Source of the DNA: Phycomyces nitens
Taxonomy: Eukaryota > Mucoromycota > Mucoromycetes > Mucorales > Phycomycetaceae
DNA: 64,000 bases
Direction: 5' to 3'
Assembly (NCBI GenBank): GCA_022702545.1
Contig: JAHRBC010000006.1
Coordinates: 1,364,001-1,428,000, forward strand
The translations under genes and the position numbers were made by a program. The notes beneath the pieces are model-generated. The model was not told the origin of the DNA. It did not search any database and was given only the letters and a program-made list of their open reading frames with translations. Positions 10,657 through 22,086 of this stretch are shown here, in pieces (within the stretch, counting starts at the first letter, position 1; every line of letters starts with the position of its first letter).

Positions 10657-12000
10657 ATGGATTACCCCTTATATCTTTCAATTTTTTATTTTTTAACTCG
10701 AAACAGCAAATACCCCAATGGTTCCACACAAGCAATCAAGCGAAAGGTGAGACGGCAGGCCAAGAAGTATGTGGCATTCAATGGTAAATTGTTCCGTCAA
10801 GACTCCAAGGTTCCTTATGGTCAAGAACTGTTGCATGAGGGTATCGCTGAGGAGGTGGTAACTTGAGTTCACTGTGAAGGACACTCAGGCGTCAATAATA
10901 CATGGAGGCAAGTAAGGTTGCAGTATACCGGGCCTAGATTGTATGAGTTGGTGCGCAAGGTGGTCCAGAGTTGTATAACTTGCCAGGTGAGGGCAAGGAA
11001 GATCCGCAAGAGGTGGGAGCCAGCAAGACCGATCAATACTCCAGTCAAGCCATTTTATATGGTAGGGTGCAATGCTGTGGGGCCGATCAAGACCTCAAAG
11101 AATGGTTTCCGTTACCTTTTGGTGGCAGTTGATTACCTGACAAGATGGCCAATTGCTATACCAGTCAAAGACATCATGTCTGAGACCACGGCCGACTTTA
11201 TGTATGATCAACTGGTTGTCAACTACGGTGTGCCAAATTACATCCTCACTGACAGAGGTAGTAACTTCACTTCGGGTTTTGTCCATGAGTTTCTTTCGTT
11301 GGTTGGTTGCCGCCATATTACTACTACTGCATACCGCCCGCAGACTAATGGGCTATGCGAACGCCTCAACCAGACTCTAGTGCAAACCCTTGCCAAGATA
11401 ACACGCGATGCCGATGCTCAAGACCGTTGGGACGAGTTTGTCAATTCTGCTCTTTTGGTCCTCCATACCATGTCAAATGATTCTACTGGTTTTAGCCCTG
11501 CGATGTTGCTATTTGGATACGACATGCGCACTCTGGCAATTTGGCCTGCTCCTCGTACGGATTTTGTCGAAGGAGAGGCAATGGATGAAGTGGCTAGCCG
11601 GATTAAGGTAGTTCAGCTGTTGATGGATGGTTTACGTGAGGAGGCAAGACAGAAAACCAAGGACAGACAGCAACAAGACAAAAGGCGGTATGATGGGCAA
11701 GTGGGGCCACGCAAGAGGTTCTTGGTGGGCGAACAAGTACTTATGAGAGACAACAAGCCAGCGACCAAGCTTCAAGACCGTTGGTTAGGTCCTATGGTGG
11801 TAAACCAGGTGAACAAGAATGGTACCTACCACTTAACTGGACCGAACTACCTCAGGCTGCAAGGTGCCATCAATGGTGACACTCTGGTTCCATTTCATCG
11901 ACACAGAACCATGATTCCGGATGTACAAGTGCGAAGAGCTCAAGCCCAATTCCAAGCATGGTTAGACCGGGTGACCCCTGAGAGGATGGTCTCAACCTAG
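10657..12000 (+). pseudogene. int: Integrase of gypsy-1 (stop codon, lost catalytic Asp)
   Basis: Starts at a conserved ATG (MDYPLYLS…) aligning with the ATG at 59975 of gypsy-2. A TGA at 10864-10866 falls just before the HHCC zinc-binding domain, whose second half (…GHSGVNN…CITCQ) follows. In the catalytic core the first acidic residue is replaced: GCNAVGP here, GCDAVGP in gypsy-2. The second Asp (LTDRGSNFTS) and the Glu (NGLCERLNQ) remain, 35 residues apart. A GPM/RWLGP-type module follows at the C terminus. The protein would insert element cDNA into the genome, but this copy cannot. Confidence 0.9.
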
Positions 12001-12012
12001 ACGGGGGAGATT

Positions 12013-12748
12013 TGACACGTGTGTTGTGGGCAGGTTTGGTTTCGACCATGAAGCCGGACCAAGGGCCCGGACATAGACGTAGGAGGTGTCGGAGGCCGGG
12101 CTAGCCCGAGTAAGAAGTCCGAGCCGAGTGAGTTGGGCAGGTTTCCGGTGAGGTGACGTTGGCAGGGCAATCCCCGAGTTTCTATATTTTTCTTTCTTCC
12201 TAGTCTTTTCCCGTTTTTTATTTTATCACATTTATTTATTTCCTTTTCTATTTCTTTTGTGAATCCTTGACACCTTCTTGCAGGATTGCACCATTTAACA
12301 CCTCTTTAAACAATTGTCTTTGTACAATGTACTTCTTCCATTTTTACCTTTATTATTTTTACAATATTTTTATACTATACTTTATCACACTGGTCTAGAA
12401 TTGCATCATTTTATTCACTTATTTCTTTATTCTTCGTTTTACATTGACTGCGATGGCACAATTCCATCCAGTTATTTTATTATTTTTGGTTATTCTTTTT
12501 CGATTCTGAATGTCTATAAAAGACATTCAGTTTTCAATCAATAAAACATATCTTTCATTGGGTTTAATACCGGTTCTATTTTATTTTATTTGTACTTTTC
12601 GATCTCTGAAGAGCAGTGATATTTTGCCCGGTTACATTTTGGGAATATACTGTTGAGTTTCATTAGTTATTTTCTTTATCTTTATTATCGTTTTATTATT
12701 TGCCGTCGTTCGTCACTATACACAACCGTATATACACATCACGCGTCA
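12013..12748 (+). repeat. 3' LTR of gypsy-1
   Basis: 736 bp, TGACACGTG…CGCGTCA, preceded by a purine tract (gacgggggaga). It includes a tataaaag TATA-like box and an aataaa signal corresponding to those in the 5' copy. Confidence 0.9.
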
Positions 12749-12750
12749 AT

Positions 12751-14035
12751 TGACACAAGTGTTGTAGAATGTTTCAGCAACAACCACCAACCCTCAATTT
12801 ACTAAGTGACTTTGAAGTTTTTACCTTGGGACAGTCGAAGACGTCACCTTCCCTTGGGACATGCAAGGCATGATCTGATCTCTTGGAATCATTTGTCTAC
12901 ATCAACAACCCCTTGAGTTCTAAATGTTTTCCCCTTTCTTTTCCTTTGATTTATATTTCCTTTTTCGTTTGCTTCCCTCTGCATTGCACTTGTTCCTTTC
13001 GCACTTCTTGATATTACTCTTTTTGTATACTTCCCAATAGTGCATTTCTCTCTTGATGTTTAGTTTTCTTTTTGTTTTCCTTTTGAGTATTTCCTTTTGT
13101 GATTATGCCCAAAGAACTGTACACTCTTCTCGATAATCATCATTTAGCATAAGTTATATCTAGATTGTCACTACGTGCACAGTTGTCAATTAGTATAAAA
13201 AAGCTCCATTTTTCATTCAATAAAATACATTCAGTTTTCTCTCTATTTCTTTTGAACATCGTCCCTGAACTTGAGCTATTGTCCTGCGGGAAATACTAAG
13301 TTGCACACTGTTAGGATCTACAAGTACTGTCTCACCGTTTGTCTGTTGTCTGTTTGTTCGTTTGTCCGTTTGTCCGTTTGTCCATTTGTCCGTTTGTCCA
13401 TTTGTCCATTTGTCCGTTTGTCTGTTTGTCTGTTTGTCTGTTTGTCTGTTTGTCTGTTTGTCTGTTTGTCTGTTTGTCTGTTTGTCTGTTTGTCTGTTTG
13501 TCTGTTTGTCTGTTTGTCTATTTGTCTGTTTGTCTGTTTGTCCGTTTGTCTGTTTGTCTGTTTGTCTGTTTGTCTGTTTGTCTGTTTGTCTGTTTGTCTG
13601 TTTGTCTGTTTGTCTGTTTGTCCGTTTGTCCGTTTGTCTGTTTGTCTGTTTGTCTGTTTGTCTGTTTGTCTGTTTGTCCATTTGTCCGTTTGTCCATTTG
13701 TCCGTTTGTCCGTTTGTCCATTTGTCCATTTGTCCGTTTGTCCGTTTGTCAATTTGTCCATTTGTCCGTTTGTCCATTTGTCCATTTGTCCGTTTGTCCA
13801 TTTGTCCATTTGTCCATTTGTCCGTTTGTCCATTTGTCCATTGTCCGTTTACCTGTCCGTTTACCTGTCCGTTTGCCTGTCCGTTTGCCTGTTTACTGTC
13901 TTTATCTATTTCAAGTCCCGTCTGATTGTCAAATTCTTCTTGTTGGATTGTCCTGAGCGAAATCACAAGAATACAATATATATTATTTATATATTCTGAC
14001 CTGTTGCACCACACACCATAACTCAACACGCGTCA
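12751..14035 (+). repeat. Solo LTR of the TGACAC…CGCGTCA group with internal satellite
   Basis: Begins TGACACAAG two bases after the gypsy-1 LTR and ends ACACGCGTCA. The end (ataactcaacacgcgtca) and the block around 'gtcctg…tactaagttg' match the gypsy-2 LTR, so it is a relative of that family. TATA-like tataaaaa lies near 13194 and aataaa near 13219. No internal retroelement genes accompany it. The middle has been expanded by the octamer satellite listed separately. Confidence 0.75.
13334..13860. repeat. Octamer satellite (TTTGTCYG)n inside an LTR
   Basis: About 65 tandem copies of an 8-bp unit, TTTGTC followed by TG, CG or CA, with variants in runs. All frames are long and open on both strands (CLFVCLSV or QTNRQTDK repeats), which is an artefact of the repeat rather than a protein. 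It sits downstream of the LTR TATA/poly(A) block. Confidence 0.95.
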
Positions 14036-14040
14036 ATTGA

Positions 14041-14430
14041 TGACACGGGCGTTGTAGTTTTTCTAGATTTGCCCACTTTCACAAGCAACGTCATCCTTTT
14101 CCAGACTGCCTTTCCAGAAAGAGTGACATCATGTCCAGTCAATATGGCAACGTCACTCATATCGCATTGCAAGTCACCTTTTCATCCATATACCTCTTTA
14201 GATTTCTATCTTTATCTCCCATTATCTGTATTTCAATTCTCATTCTTGTGTCCACTTTTTTGTCATCTATCTCATTTTCTCTTTCCCCATGTTCCTGTCT
14301 GTGCGCATTTATCTTTACCTTCACTCTACATTTTCCTCACATATCTATATTTTCTTTATTATTATTATCACCCATTTTTTATATTATCACCTTTACTGCA
14401 TATCTTATTTTCTCATATTTTCATATCTCT
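14041..14430 (+). repeat. 5' fragment of a third TGACAC-type LTR
   Basis: Starts TGACACGGGCGTTGTAG, parallel to TGACACAAGTGTTGTAG at 12751, then diverges and is cut at the Plavaka B terminus at 14431. I see no gene here; open stretches are pyrimidine-rich and unconvincing. Confidence 0.5.
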
Positions 14431-15176
14431 CACTGCAAAAGAGGGGCTGTTTGTAGTACCAGAAATCCGGCATTATAGTACTGAAAAGGGGTGGGTTTTG
14501 CCTAGTTTAAATATTTTTTCAACTAGGAGGCATGCTAGCTTCACAGGTACTTCGGTGTTGTGGTTTGCAGTAGTAGAAACATGTAAAAATGTGCTGCAGG
14601 TGAGGTCTGTTAGCACTTTCGGTATATGGATCTGATTTGGAACGATGAAAAAAAGTATTTAAAAGAACAGTTCTATTTTGGTCTTCTCAACGTGGTCATT
14701 GAAATGTTCAGGTATGTCATATATCTTTATGTTGCGAGTTGTAGAAACTCGATGTATCTACTAGTGGTTACTACCCAAGACCAATCAAATCAAATACTTG
14801 AAAGCCTCTTTATTCTTCTTCACCAGTAATATATCACCCATTATTTGATTTCCTGTTTATATTGGATTGGTAATGATTTACGCTTTTATTTTTATTAGAA
14901 AGAATAGAATGTTTCTAGGTTTAGGGTCTATTATTACGCCTATTGCTATGCCTAGCCGTTTTTACCTGGTTGCTTGCTGCTATTTGGATGGAATATTTTT
15001 CTACATAAAAAATACCTGCAAAAATATGAATATCCAGCGATTTATTGGGTTGCAGGAGTGTTCTGTAAAAGATAAAGAAGTGTTAATTATATGGGGTACA
15101 AAGAGAAAATTTTTGTGTGTCAAAAGATACTTACATTGCAAGAGATGGGCAAGAGTGGGCAAAGGGGACTTGAATT

Positions 15177-15687
15177 TTAAGGCTGGATGGGCTGTGTGGC
15201 AGGTTTTACTATAAAAAAGGGAATAAAAATTAATATGGGTGAACAGAGTGATGATATATTTAATTTACATACCAGGAGTCAAATAGGTTATCAAAGTAGG
15301 GGGCATGGTGTGCAAAGGAAGCCCAAGTGAGTCTATAAAACACATAATAATAAGTATTAATAAATAATCTGAATAATATTTTAGATAAGCAAAAAGAGAT
15401 TTATAAAGAATATTACCTTTATGATTACAATTGCGAATGATGGAGGAGGCTGATGGCATGAATAGAAAGGGCAGTCTATAATGGAATAGAGTCAGAGAGG
15501 GAACAAGTATGATTGAAAGAAAAAATTTTACCTGGTGCCAATGACATCCTTATATAAGTTGTTTGGCCAATCTAAGAGAGAAAGTGAAAATAATTTTTAT
15601 CAAGATGATGGTACCAGTGAATGCGGCCAGTGAGTATTTGTCTAGATGGCCATTGTGGAAAGGATGAGTTGCAATGGGAGTGCACAT
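15177..15687 (-). CDS. Small spliced gene of Plavaka B (unknown)
   Basis: Mirror of the gene at 27297-27806 in copy C. Start ATG at 15687 (MCTPIATHPF…), five exons, ending TAA at 15177-15179. The splice borders and frame are preserved in both copies and the differences are missense only. It encodes about 87 residues, rich in Pro, His, Leu and Thr. It is divergent from the accessory gene at 16121 and faces the left terminus. A non-coding T-rich exon ending CTCTG|GTAAG may precede it. Function unknown. Confidence 0.55.
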
Positions 15688-15992
15688 CTATGAAAAAGAG
15701 GTTAATTTGTGTGTATAAAGAGGTATAAAAAATGTCTTACCAGAGAAAGGCGCCAATATCAAAAAAGCAAAGAAAAGGAAAAATAAAGGGAACCAAAAAA
15801 AAAGGAGAGAGTCTGAATTTTTTTTTCACCCTTGAAGCATGCTGTGGAAAGCATGATGGATTGAGCCCAAAAACAATATCAAGGCCGATTTGCATCTCAG
15901 TGCTTCAAGACAATAGAGGAACATCTTTATAGTCATTCAAAATGCCTATATATAACGGCCTTTTTGATATTCAACCTTTCTTACCTTTACAC

Positions 15993-16012
15993 ACACACAC
16001 ACACACACTTAC
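15993..16012. repeat. (AC)n microsatellite
   Basis: About ten CA dinucleotides upstream of the accessory gene. The counterpart in copy C is a (TG)n run near 26970-26996. Confidence 0.9.
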
Positions 16013-16120
16013 TCACCCACCCAACAAAACAGTTTTTGTATGTATATTATATTTATTTTTATTTCAATTGAACAAAAACTAATAATTATAATTGAAATAT
16101 ACTTTACCATATTCTAGAAA

Positions 16121-17308
16121 ATGGTTAACCAAAGAAGATTGATTGCTCCTCGTCCCACTCCTGCTCCTGCTCTCACTCCTGCCAACATGGAGCAAATTGT
16201 CGAGATGCTCTCTGGAATTCAAGACAACATGACCAGAGTGGAAGATAAGGTCACCAATGTAGAAGGCGAGTTGGTGACCTCCAACACCAAACTGGTAACG
16301 ATGGATGCCAGACTTGGTGTCATCATTGCTGGAACCCGTGAAGCTATTAAGGCCATTGACAATTTTGGAGAAGAGGTTCCTGCCACTGCCACCAGTAAAC
16401 CCAGCAATGTTGTGGCTGTGGAGGCCATTGGTTTGGCCGGACCCAGCCATAAAACATCAGTGGAGGTCAATCTAAGCATTATACCTTATACTATATTATC
16501 AATTTATTAACTTGTTTACTATATCAGAGAAAGATCTGTGAGTTCTTGTGGGAGCCAAATTTCCATGCAAATACTCCAGCAGAGATCTTGGCCAACACCA
16601 ACAAGCCCAGGTGGAACACGGATGTTCACTTTAATGTGACTCCAAACAAGGAGTTAGTGAACAGGCTTCTTGTCGTCCTGGAGCGCAAGTTTGCTGGTGA
16701 TGGGATGAGAACCAAGGATCTTCATGATAAGCTCCACAAAAACTTCATCAACAGATGCAAACAGGAGAAGATCTCTGCTGCTGCAAAAGAGATCATAAAC
16801 ACATGTTCACAGAGAGCCAAACATGCTGGTGAAGTAAGTTATCCTTGATATATTAAAAATCTATTCCAAAAATAATAACAAGGTTATTATTAGAACTACA
16901 AGGGCCAAACAAAGGCATACGGCAGCAATATGGTTGCCATCAACCAAGAGATGGGCTGGGATTGTGCCAATATACTCCCCAAGGAAGCAATGCCCGGAGG
17001 AGAATCGGATGACAAGGTCACCAAAACTGGGAGAAGGCATGTGATTAAGACCATCTGCCCAAGTTGGAGAAGAGATGAAGTGAGTTGTTGAGCTGATTAT
17101 AAATAATATTTTGGATGGCTTTAGATTACTAATGTGCAATTGATAGTACAACCAATTTATCCAAGTCGTTGATAGATTTGTTGGTCTCCAACTTGGAGCA
17201 AACTCTCACCAGTTGCTGTCAAGAGTTTATGGCAGAACTGTGGACGTGGCAGTCCCGACCAATTTAAATCCCAGTCTTGCTCAGTGGGCTCTTAGACATG
17301 GGCTTTAA
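16121..17308 (+). CDS. Accessory protein of Plavaka B (4 exons, intact)
   Basis: Exons 16121-16465, 16528-16833, 16894-17079 and 17147-17308 (345, 306, 186, 162 nt), phase-0 GT-AG introns, 332 residues. Exon 1 contains a probable coiled coil (MEQIVEMLSGIQDNMTRVED…). Exon 2 again codes for exactly 102 residues. Exon 3 ends CPSWRRDE, and exon 4 begins YNQFIQVVDRF and ends with a VAVP…QWAL tail shared with copy E. It converges on the transposase remnant at 17430. Probably a transposon-encoded DNA-binding or assembly factor; this is inference, no named domain seen. Confidence 0.8.
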
Positions 17309-17429
17309 TAAAATAATTTTTTTATCTCTCCATCTATTTTTTTTTGACACGCGTTACATTTTGATGACATTTATAAAAGCATTGCTATTTCTGTTTGTTC
17401 TTTATAAAAGAGAAAAGATATTTTTTTTA

Positions 17430-18911
17430 TTACATGCAAAGTTTCTTTGGCAAAAGGATGACCAGCATCCTCTTTATACCATTTTGGCTTGTGTGTGTGG
17501 CAGTCGTAACTTCCAAAAGAAGGCGATGCACTGGCAAGATGCACTCATTGGTAGCAGGAAAAAAACTGGGCAAACAGATGTCAACACCTTCATCTTTGCG
17601 TGATTGTTCATAACAGACACCATTCCATCGCACAAAGGCAAAGACATGCTGGCTTTGATAGCCATGACGATTTAAATGGACAGAGGCAGAGAGAGGCGGC
17701 GTAAACTGATGAACAAAAATATACTGTATCTGCCCAGTATAGGCGGTCTGGTTCTCACCAGTGCTGCTACCAAACAAAGCTTGTATACGAGATCCACCAT
17801 TTCCAGAGCTATTGTGTCCATGATAAACTTGGCCAAGGAGATTTATTGATTTCAGCTTCACGATCTGATTATCAACAAACAACAAAGAAGAAGTGGCATG
17901 TTGATAATGCTGGAGGGTGTCAATGTTATACGTATCCACATAGTAAGCCAACAATTGAGGATAGTCAATATCACTCATTTTTGTGGCAGACTTTTGAAGC
18001 AGAGGAAACACAGAGGGGGGAAGAGGCTCGTTACCCTTGATTGGGAATTCAGAATTCTCTGAAGCTTCAATGAAATCCAGCAATCTGAATGGGCATCGTG
18101 TTGGTGTTGGTGTGGGTGTGGGTGTGGGTGTGGGGGTAGGGATAGAGGCAGAGGTGGAGGCAGAGAGGAGGTTTGAAAAGAGAGGCGTGAAGATGTCCTG
18201 GCTTGGAGATTGTAGAACAGCATTGTCATAATCATTCTTGAATATGTCCTGGACAAATTTCCACATGTAGGTTGCCTCAAACCCATTCTTTCCATTCGTG
18301 CTCACGTTCTTTAGCAATCCGTTGTACCTCTCAAACGCAAAGAGCCAATAGCCGTACACCGGTCCAAAATCATTGATGGTCTTATGAAGATGGAGGTGCA
18401 GGTGCATGTTGCAGGTGAGAAGACTTGAAGGGTAAAGGTGCTCGCACTCTTGGCAGAATTGCTGAAGGTGGTGATGGGCATTGTCAACATCCTGGAAGGA
18501 CACAGATGGCTTGACAATCAGGCGGCAGGCATCCACAAAGTTCATTCAACTGTTAAACTTTTGACACAGGAGAACGGGCTTCAATGCAACAGGCAAATAT
18601 ACCAGCACCCAAGATTTCTACTTGTCTGCTTTCATGAATTGAAATCCCCTGGCAATCTTTGTCTTTAGTGAACTGTAATCACTTGGCAGCTCCATGGTGT
18701 CTGCTATCTCCTGCATCACAAGAAGATCGTCATTGGACAAATCACCACCAGAGATCCAGTTTTCAACCATTCTCTTGGCGGTTCCCAGGAAGAGGTTGTG
18801 CATGGGGTCCACCACAGTTGTGCAGACAAGATCAAGACACTGGAGGTGGTGAAGCTCTGACCATTGTACACCATTCTCAACTTCAAGTCCATGCCTTTTG
18901 GAAATCGTCTG
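17430..18911 (-). pseudogene. Tnp2-type transposase of Plavaka B, C-terminal half
   Basis: Minus-strand remnant with the conserved blocks DPMHNLFLGTAKRMV, MHLHLHLHKTINDFGPVYGYW, FERYNGLLKN and GNEPLPPS. The N-terminal half, including the zinc finger and LTLNIDWFQPF region, is missing beyond the LTR at 18912. Two in-frame stops sit at Trp positions, TAG at 18618-18620 and TGA at 18546-18548. A GT/GGGT minisatellite (about 18097-18138) expands into a Pro-Thr dipeptide run in the protein. Non-functional. Confidence 0.9.
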
Positions 18912-19529
18912 TGTTGTAAATGAGTATTGATCACTGCTGAATCTGAGAGTAAGACTGAAGGATAAAATAATATCCGCAGCTATTCCAGTCAAACAGATCT
19001 GCCTTTATGAGATTATCTAATACACAGATCATCATACACATAATTGATTATTATTTATTATTATTATTGTTATCACCATAATATGGGATATACAGATATA
19101 CACATATTTATCTAATGGCATTATCATATTCCATCTACATATTTCTTTTATTATATGAATACTTGATTGAGAGACTACAACTACAACAAATTAATAATTC
19201 TAAAACATTACCCAAGTATCTGGGTTGGAATATTAAAATATTACTAATAGCATAAATGCTCTTCTTTACCAAAGCTCTCTGGCTGATCTGACTGGAGAAG
19301 TATCATATCAATAGGTCTCTCTGGATCTTTCCAGAAAGACAATACTCCTGGAAGATGACTCATCGTGATAAATATTACCAAAGCATATACTGAATTATAA
19401 ATCAGAAAACATATAAATATCAGTAGTTAGTTCTGTGTAGAAACATAACCTTTTTCTGGATAATAAACACCCTACACAAGTTCTCACGAATTCTTTCGTA
19501 TCTTTCTTATTTTTACTCTACCCACAACA
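18912..19529. repeat. 618-bp LTR (TGTTGT…ACAACA) at the B/C junction
   Basis: Ends TGTTGTAAAT and CCCACAACA. A second copy, split by two LINEs, is at 33550-52120. The flanking pentamers differ (GTCTG on the left, GCGTG on the right), so there is no target duplication. Left of it is the Plavaka B transposase gene; right of it is the intergenic region of Plavaka C. No internal genes. Confidence 0.8.
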
Positions 19530-20699
19530 GCGTGTCAAAAAAAATAGATGGAGAGATAAAAAAAAATATTTTATTAAAGCCCATGTCTAAGAGCCCACTG
19601 AGCAAGACTGGGATTTAAATTGGTCGGGACTGCCACATCCACAGTTCTGCCATAAACCCTTGACAGCAACTGGTGAGAGTTTGCTCCAAGTTGGAGACCA
19701 ACGAATCTATCAACAACTTGGATAAATTGGTTGTACTATCAATTGCACATTAGTAATCTAAAGTCATCCAAAATATTATTTATAATCAGCTCAACAACTC
19801 ACTTCATTGCTTCTCCAACTTGGGCGGATGGTCTTAACCACACGCCTTTTCCCAGTTTTGGTGACCTTGTCATCCGATTCTCCTCCGGACATTGCTTCCT
19901 TGGGGAGTGCATTGGCACAATCCCGGCCCATCTCTTGGTTGATGGCAACCATGTTGCTGCCGTATGCCTTTGTTCAGCGCTTGTGGTTCTAATAATAACC
20001 TTGTTATTATTTTTGGAATAGATTTTTAATATATCAAGGATAACTTACTTCACCAGCACGTCTGGCTCTCCGTGAACGTGTGTTCGTGATCTCTTTTGCA
20101 GCAGCAGAGATCTTCTCCTGTTTGCATCTGTTGATGAAGTTTTTGTGGAGCTTATCATGAAGATCCTTGGTTCTCATCCCATCACCAGCAAACTTGCGCT
20201 CCAGGACGACAAGAAGCCTGTTCACTAACTCCTTGTTTGGAGTCACATTAAAGTGAACATCCATGTTCTACCTGGGCTTGTTAGTGTTGGCCAAGATCTC
20301 TGCTGGAGTATTTGCATGGAAATTTGGCTCCCACAAGAACTCACAGATCTTTCTCTGATATAGTAAACAAGTTAATGAATTGATAATATAGTATAAGGTA
20401 TAATGCTTAGATTGACCTCCACTGATGTTTTATGGCTGGGTCCGGCCAAACCAATGGCCTCCACAACCGCAACATTGCTGGGTTCACTGGTGGCAGTGGC
20501 AGGAACCTCTTCTCCAAAATTGTCAATGACCTTAATGGCTTCACAGGTTCCAGCAATGATGACACCAAGTCTGGCATCCATTGTTACCATTTTGGTGTTG
20601 GAGGTCACCAACTCGCCTTCTACATTGGTGACCTTCACTGCAAAAATATGTTCCTTTTACATATGTAAAATAATATGAAATTCTGAGTGAAATAAAAGA

Positions 20700-21860
20700 T
20701 TTTACCTAGACTTTGAGTAATATTTTACTATTCAGACAGATATTATTTCTACCTATAATTCTTTTATTTATCCTAAGGATGGAAACACTCTCATAAAGAA
20801 CTATAGTATTACCATACACAAACTGACTATAAATTACTTTTTTTTTAAAAAAAAACAGATGTTCTTGTATAACGTTGCATTTTTGTTTTCTTTTAAGAAT
20901 CAAGAAAACAATGATTTAAAGATTATAGAAACGCGCAAATGTTTTATTTCACGTATCAATGGTGGCATTTTATTGGACTATATTTTAACTGTCACTATAA
21001 TAACAGCTTCTTATTGAACAACTACATAGTTCTCACACTTTTTATAAATATTTTTATGGAAAATCATTTATGAATAGTTTATTTTATTATTTTTATTTTT
21101 AGGAGAATATTATTTAGAATTTTGTTCTAGACCTAGATTTCAAAAATATTACTCATCTATATAGTATACCTTTTGATATATAGATACAGTATGGGTAGGT
21201 ACTCCTTGTAAAAGACAAATAAAGCAGGAGAGTTTCTTGTGAATAGATATTTATATATCTGTGATAAAAGAAGTAACAGATATTAATTTTTAAAATAATC
21301 CATATTTTTTATTTTGTATTTACACATAAAGCTATATGCAATCATAGAAAAATATTTATTCCAGATTGCAGATATAAAATGTGATAACTAAAGTAGTATT
21401 TGGCAAATAGTAAGAGCTTATACAAAATGTTTGCTTACATATTGAGAGTTGCAGGATAAAAACAAAATACAGAACATGGATTGCAATATGTTCAACTAAA
21501 AAATAATAAATTAATAAGAGAAAATATAATGATCTTTTTATATTTACCATGTATGTTATCATCAATATCATTTTGAAATATCAGAAAGCCATGAATCTTT
21601 TGAATGAATAATTAGTAAACATATAGTTTATCATGATATTATATTTACCTTTGTCATAAAAGAAGAGCATATTATACTATATTTATAATATATCAGTAGT
21701 TAATATAATATACTTGACAATATAAACAACATGTTTAAAAAATAATAACTTACCAGGGTATTGAAAAATAAAATAAATAGGAAAGAAAAGGAAAAGGAGA
21801 ATATATTATTTGAAATTTATTTGAGGTTACCATGAGTCATACATACTGGGACCCAGTTTT
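20700..21860 (-). other. Possible intron-rich small gene of Plavaka D (unresolved)
   Basis: The position matches the small spliced genes of copies A, B and C. Minus-strand donor-like sites occur at CCCTG|GTAAGT (exon edge 21754), AAAG|GTAAAT (about 21650), CATG|GTAAAT (about 21550) and TCTAG|GTAAAA (about 20705). A hydrophobic frame opens at an ATG near 21833 (MVTSNKFQ…) and reaches the first donor. I could not assemble a complete reading frame. Otherwise 20650-22080 is AT-rich with no gene. Confidence 0.25.
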
Positions 21861-22086
21861 ACAGACTAAAATAGATTAATACAGATGATCTTACAGCACT
21901 GATTAAAAATGTAAATTATAATAAAAATATTTTCAATAAGCATATTATAGTCTGTCCCCTTTTTATTTTCTAAATATCTTTACCAATAACTGTATTTTGC
22001 TTCGTATGTATTTATATGCTGAATAGGCAAAATATAATATTTTAATATATTCATATATTGTTATATTTATAAAATACATATAGAAA

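Larger units (their letters stand above)
1..12748 (+). mobile_element. Ty3-like LTR retrotransposon gypsy-1 (older, interrupted)
   Basis: A Ty3/Metaviridae-type retroelement entering from the left window edge. The order is partial 5' LTR, primer-binding site (TGGAGGTCGTGCC from about 310), gag, pol (protease, RT, RNase H), a separate integrase reading frame, polypurine tract (about 12001-12012) and 3' LTR. Pol is split by Plavaka copy A, with a TTT target duplication at 3022-3024 and 9189-9191. The two LTRs have diverged by many substitutions. The integrase carries a stop codon and a lost catalytic Asp. The element is therefore old and dead, in contrast to its relative at 55385-62217. Confidence 0.93.
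14431..18911 (+). mobile_element. Plavaka-like transposon, copy B (truncated on the right)
   Basis: Left terminus CACTGCAAAAGAGGGG at 14431. It contains the small spliced gene (-), an intact accessory gene (+) and the 3' half of a Tnp2 transposase gene (-), which is cut at 18911 by an LTR. The right terminus is missing. About 3 kb of it is near-identical, in inverse orientation, to copy C (19530-20635 plus 26729-28552). It is a different subfamily from copies A, D and E by terminal sequence. Confidence 0.88.

Noticed and set aside
13334..13860. CRISPR-like or spacer array
   Set aside because: Units are contiguous 8-mers without unique spacers, and the DNA is eukaryotic.
13217..14029. Long open frames of CLFVCLSV or QTNRQTDK repeats as a repeat protein
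   Set aside because: They are open in several frames on both strands purely because the DNA is an octamer satellite.
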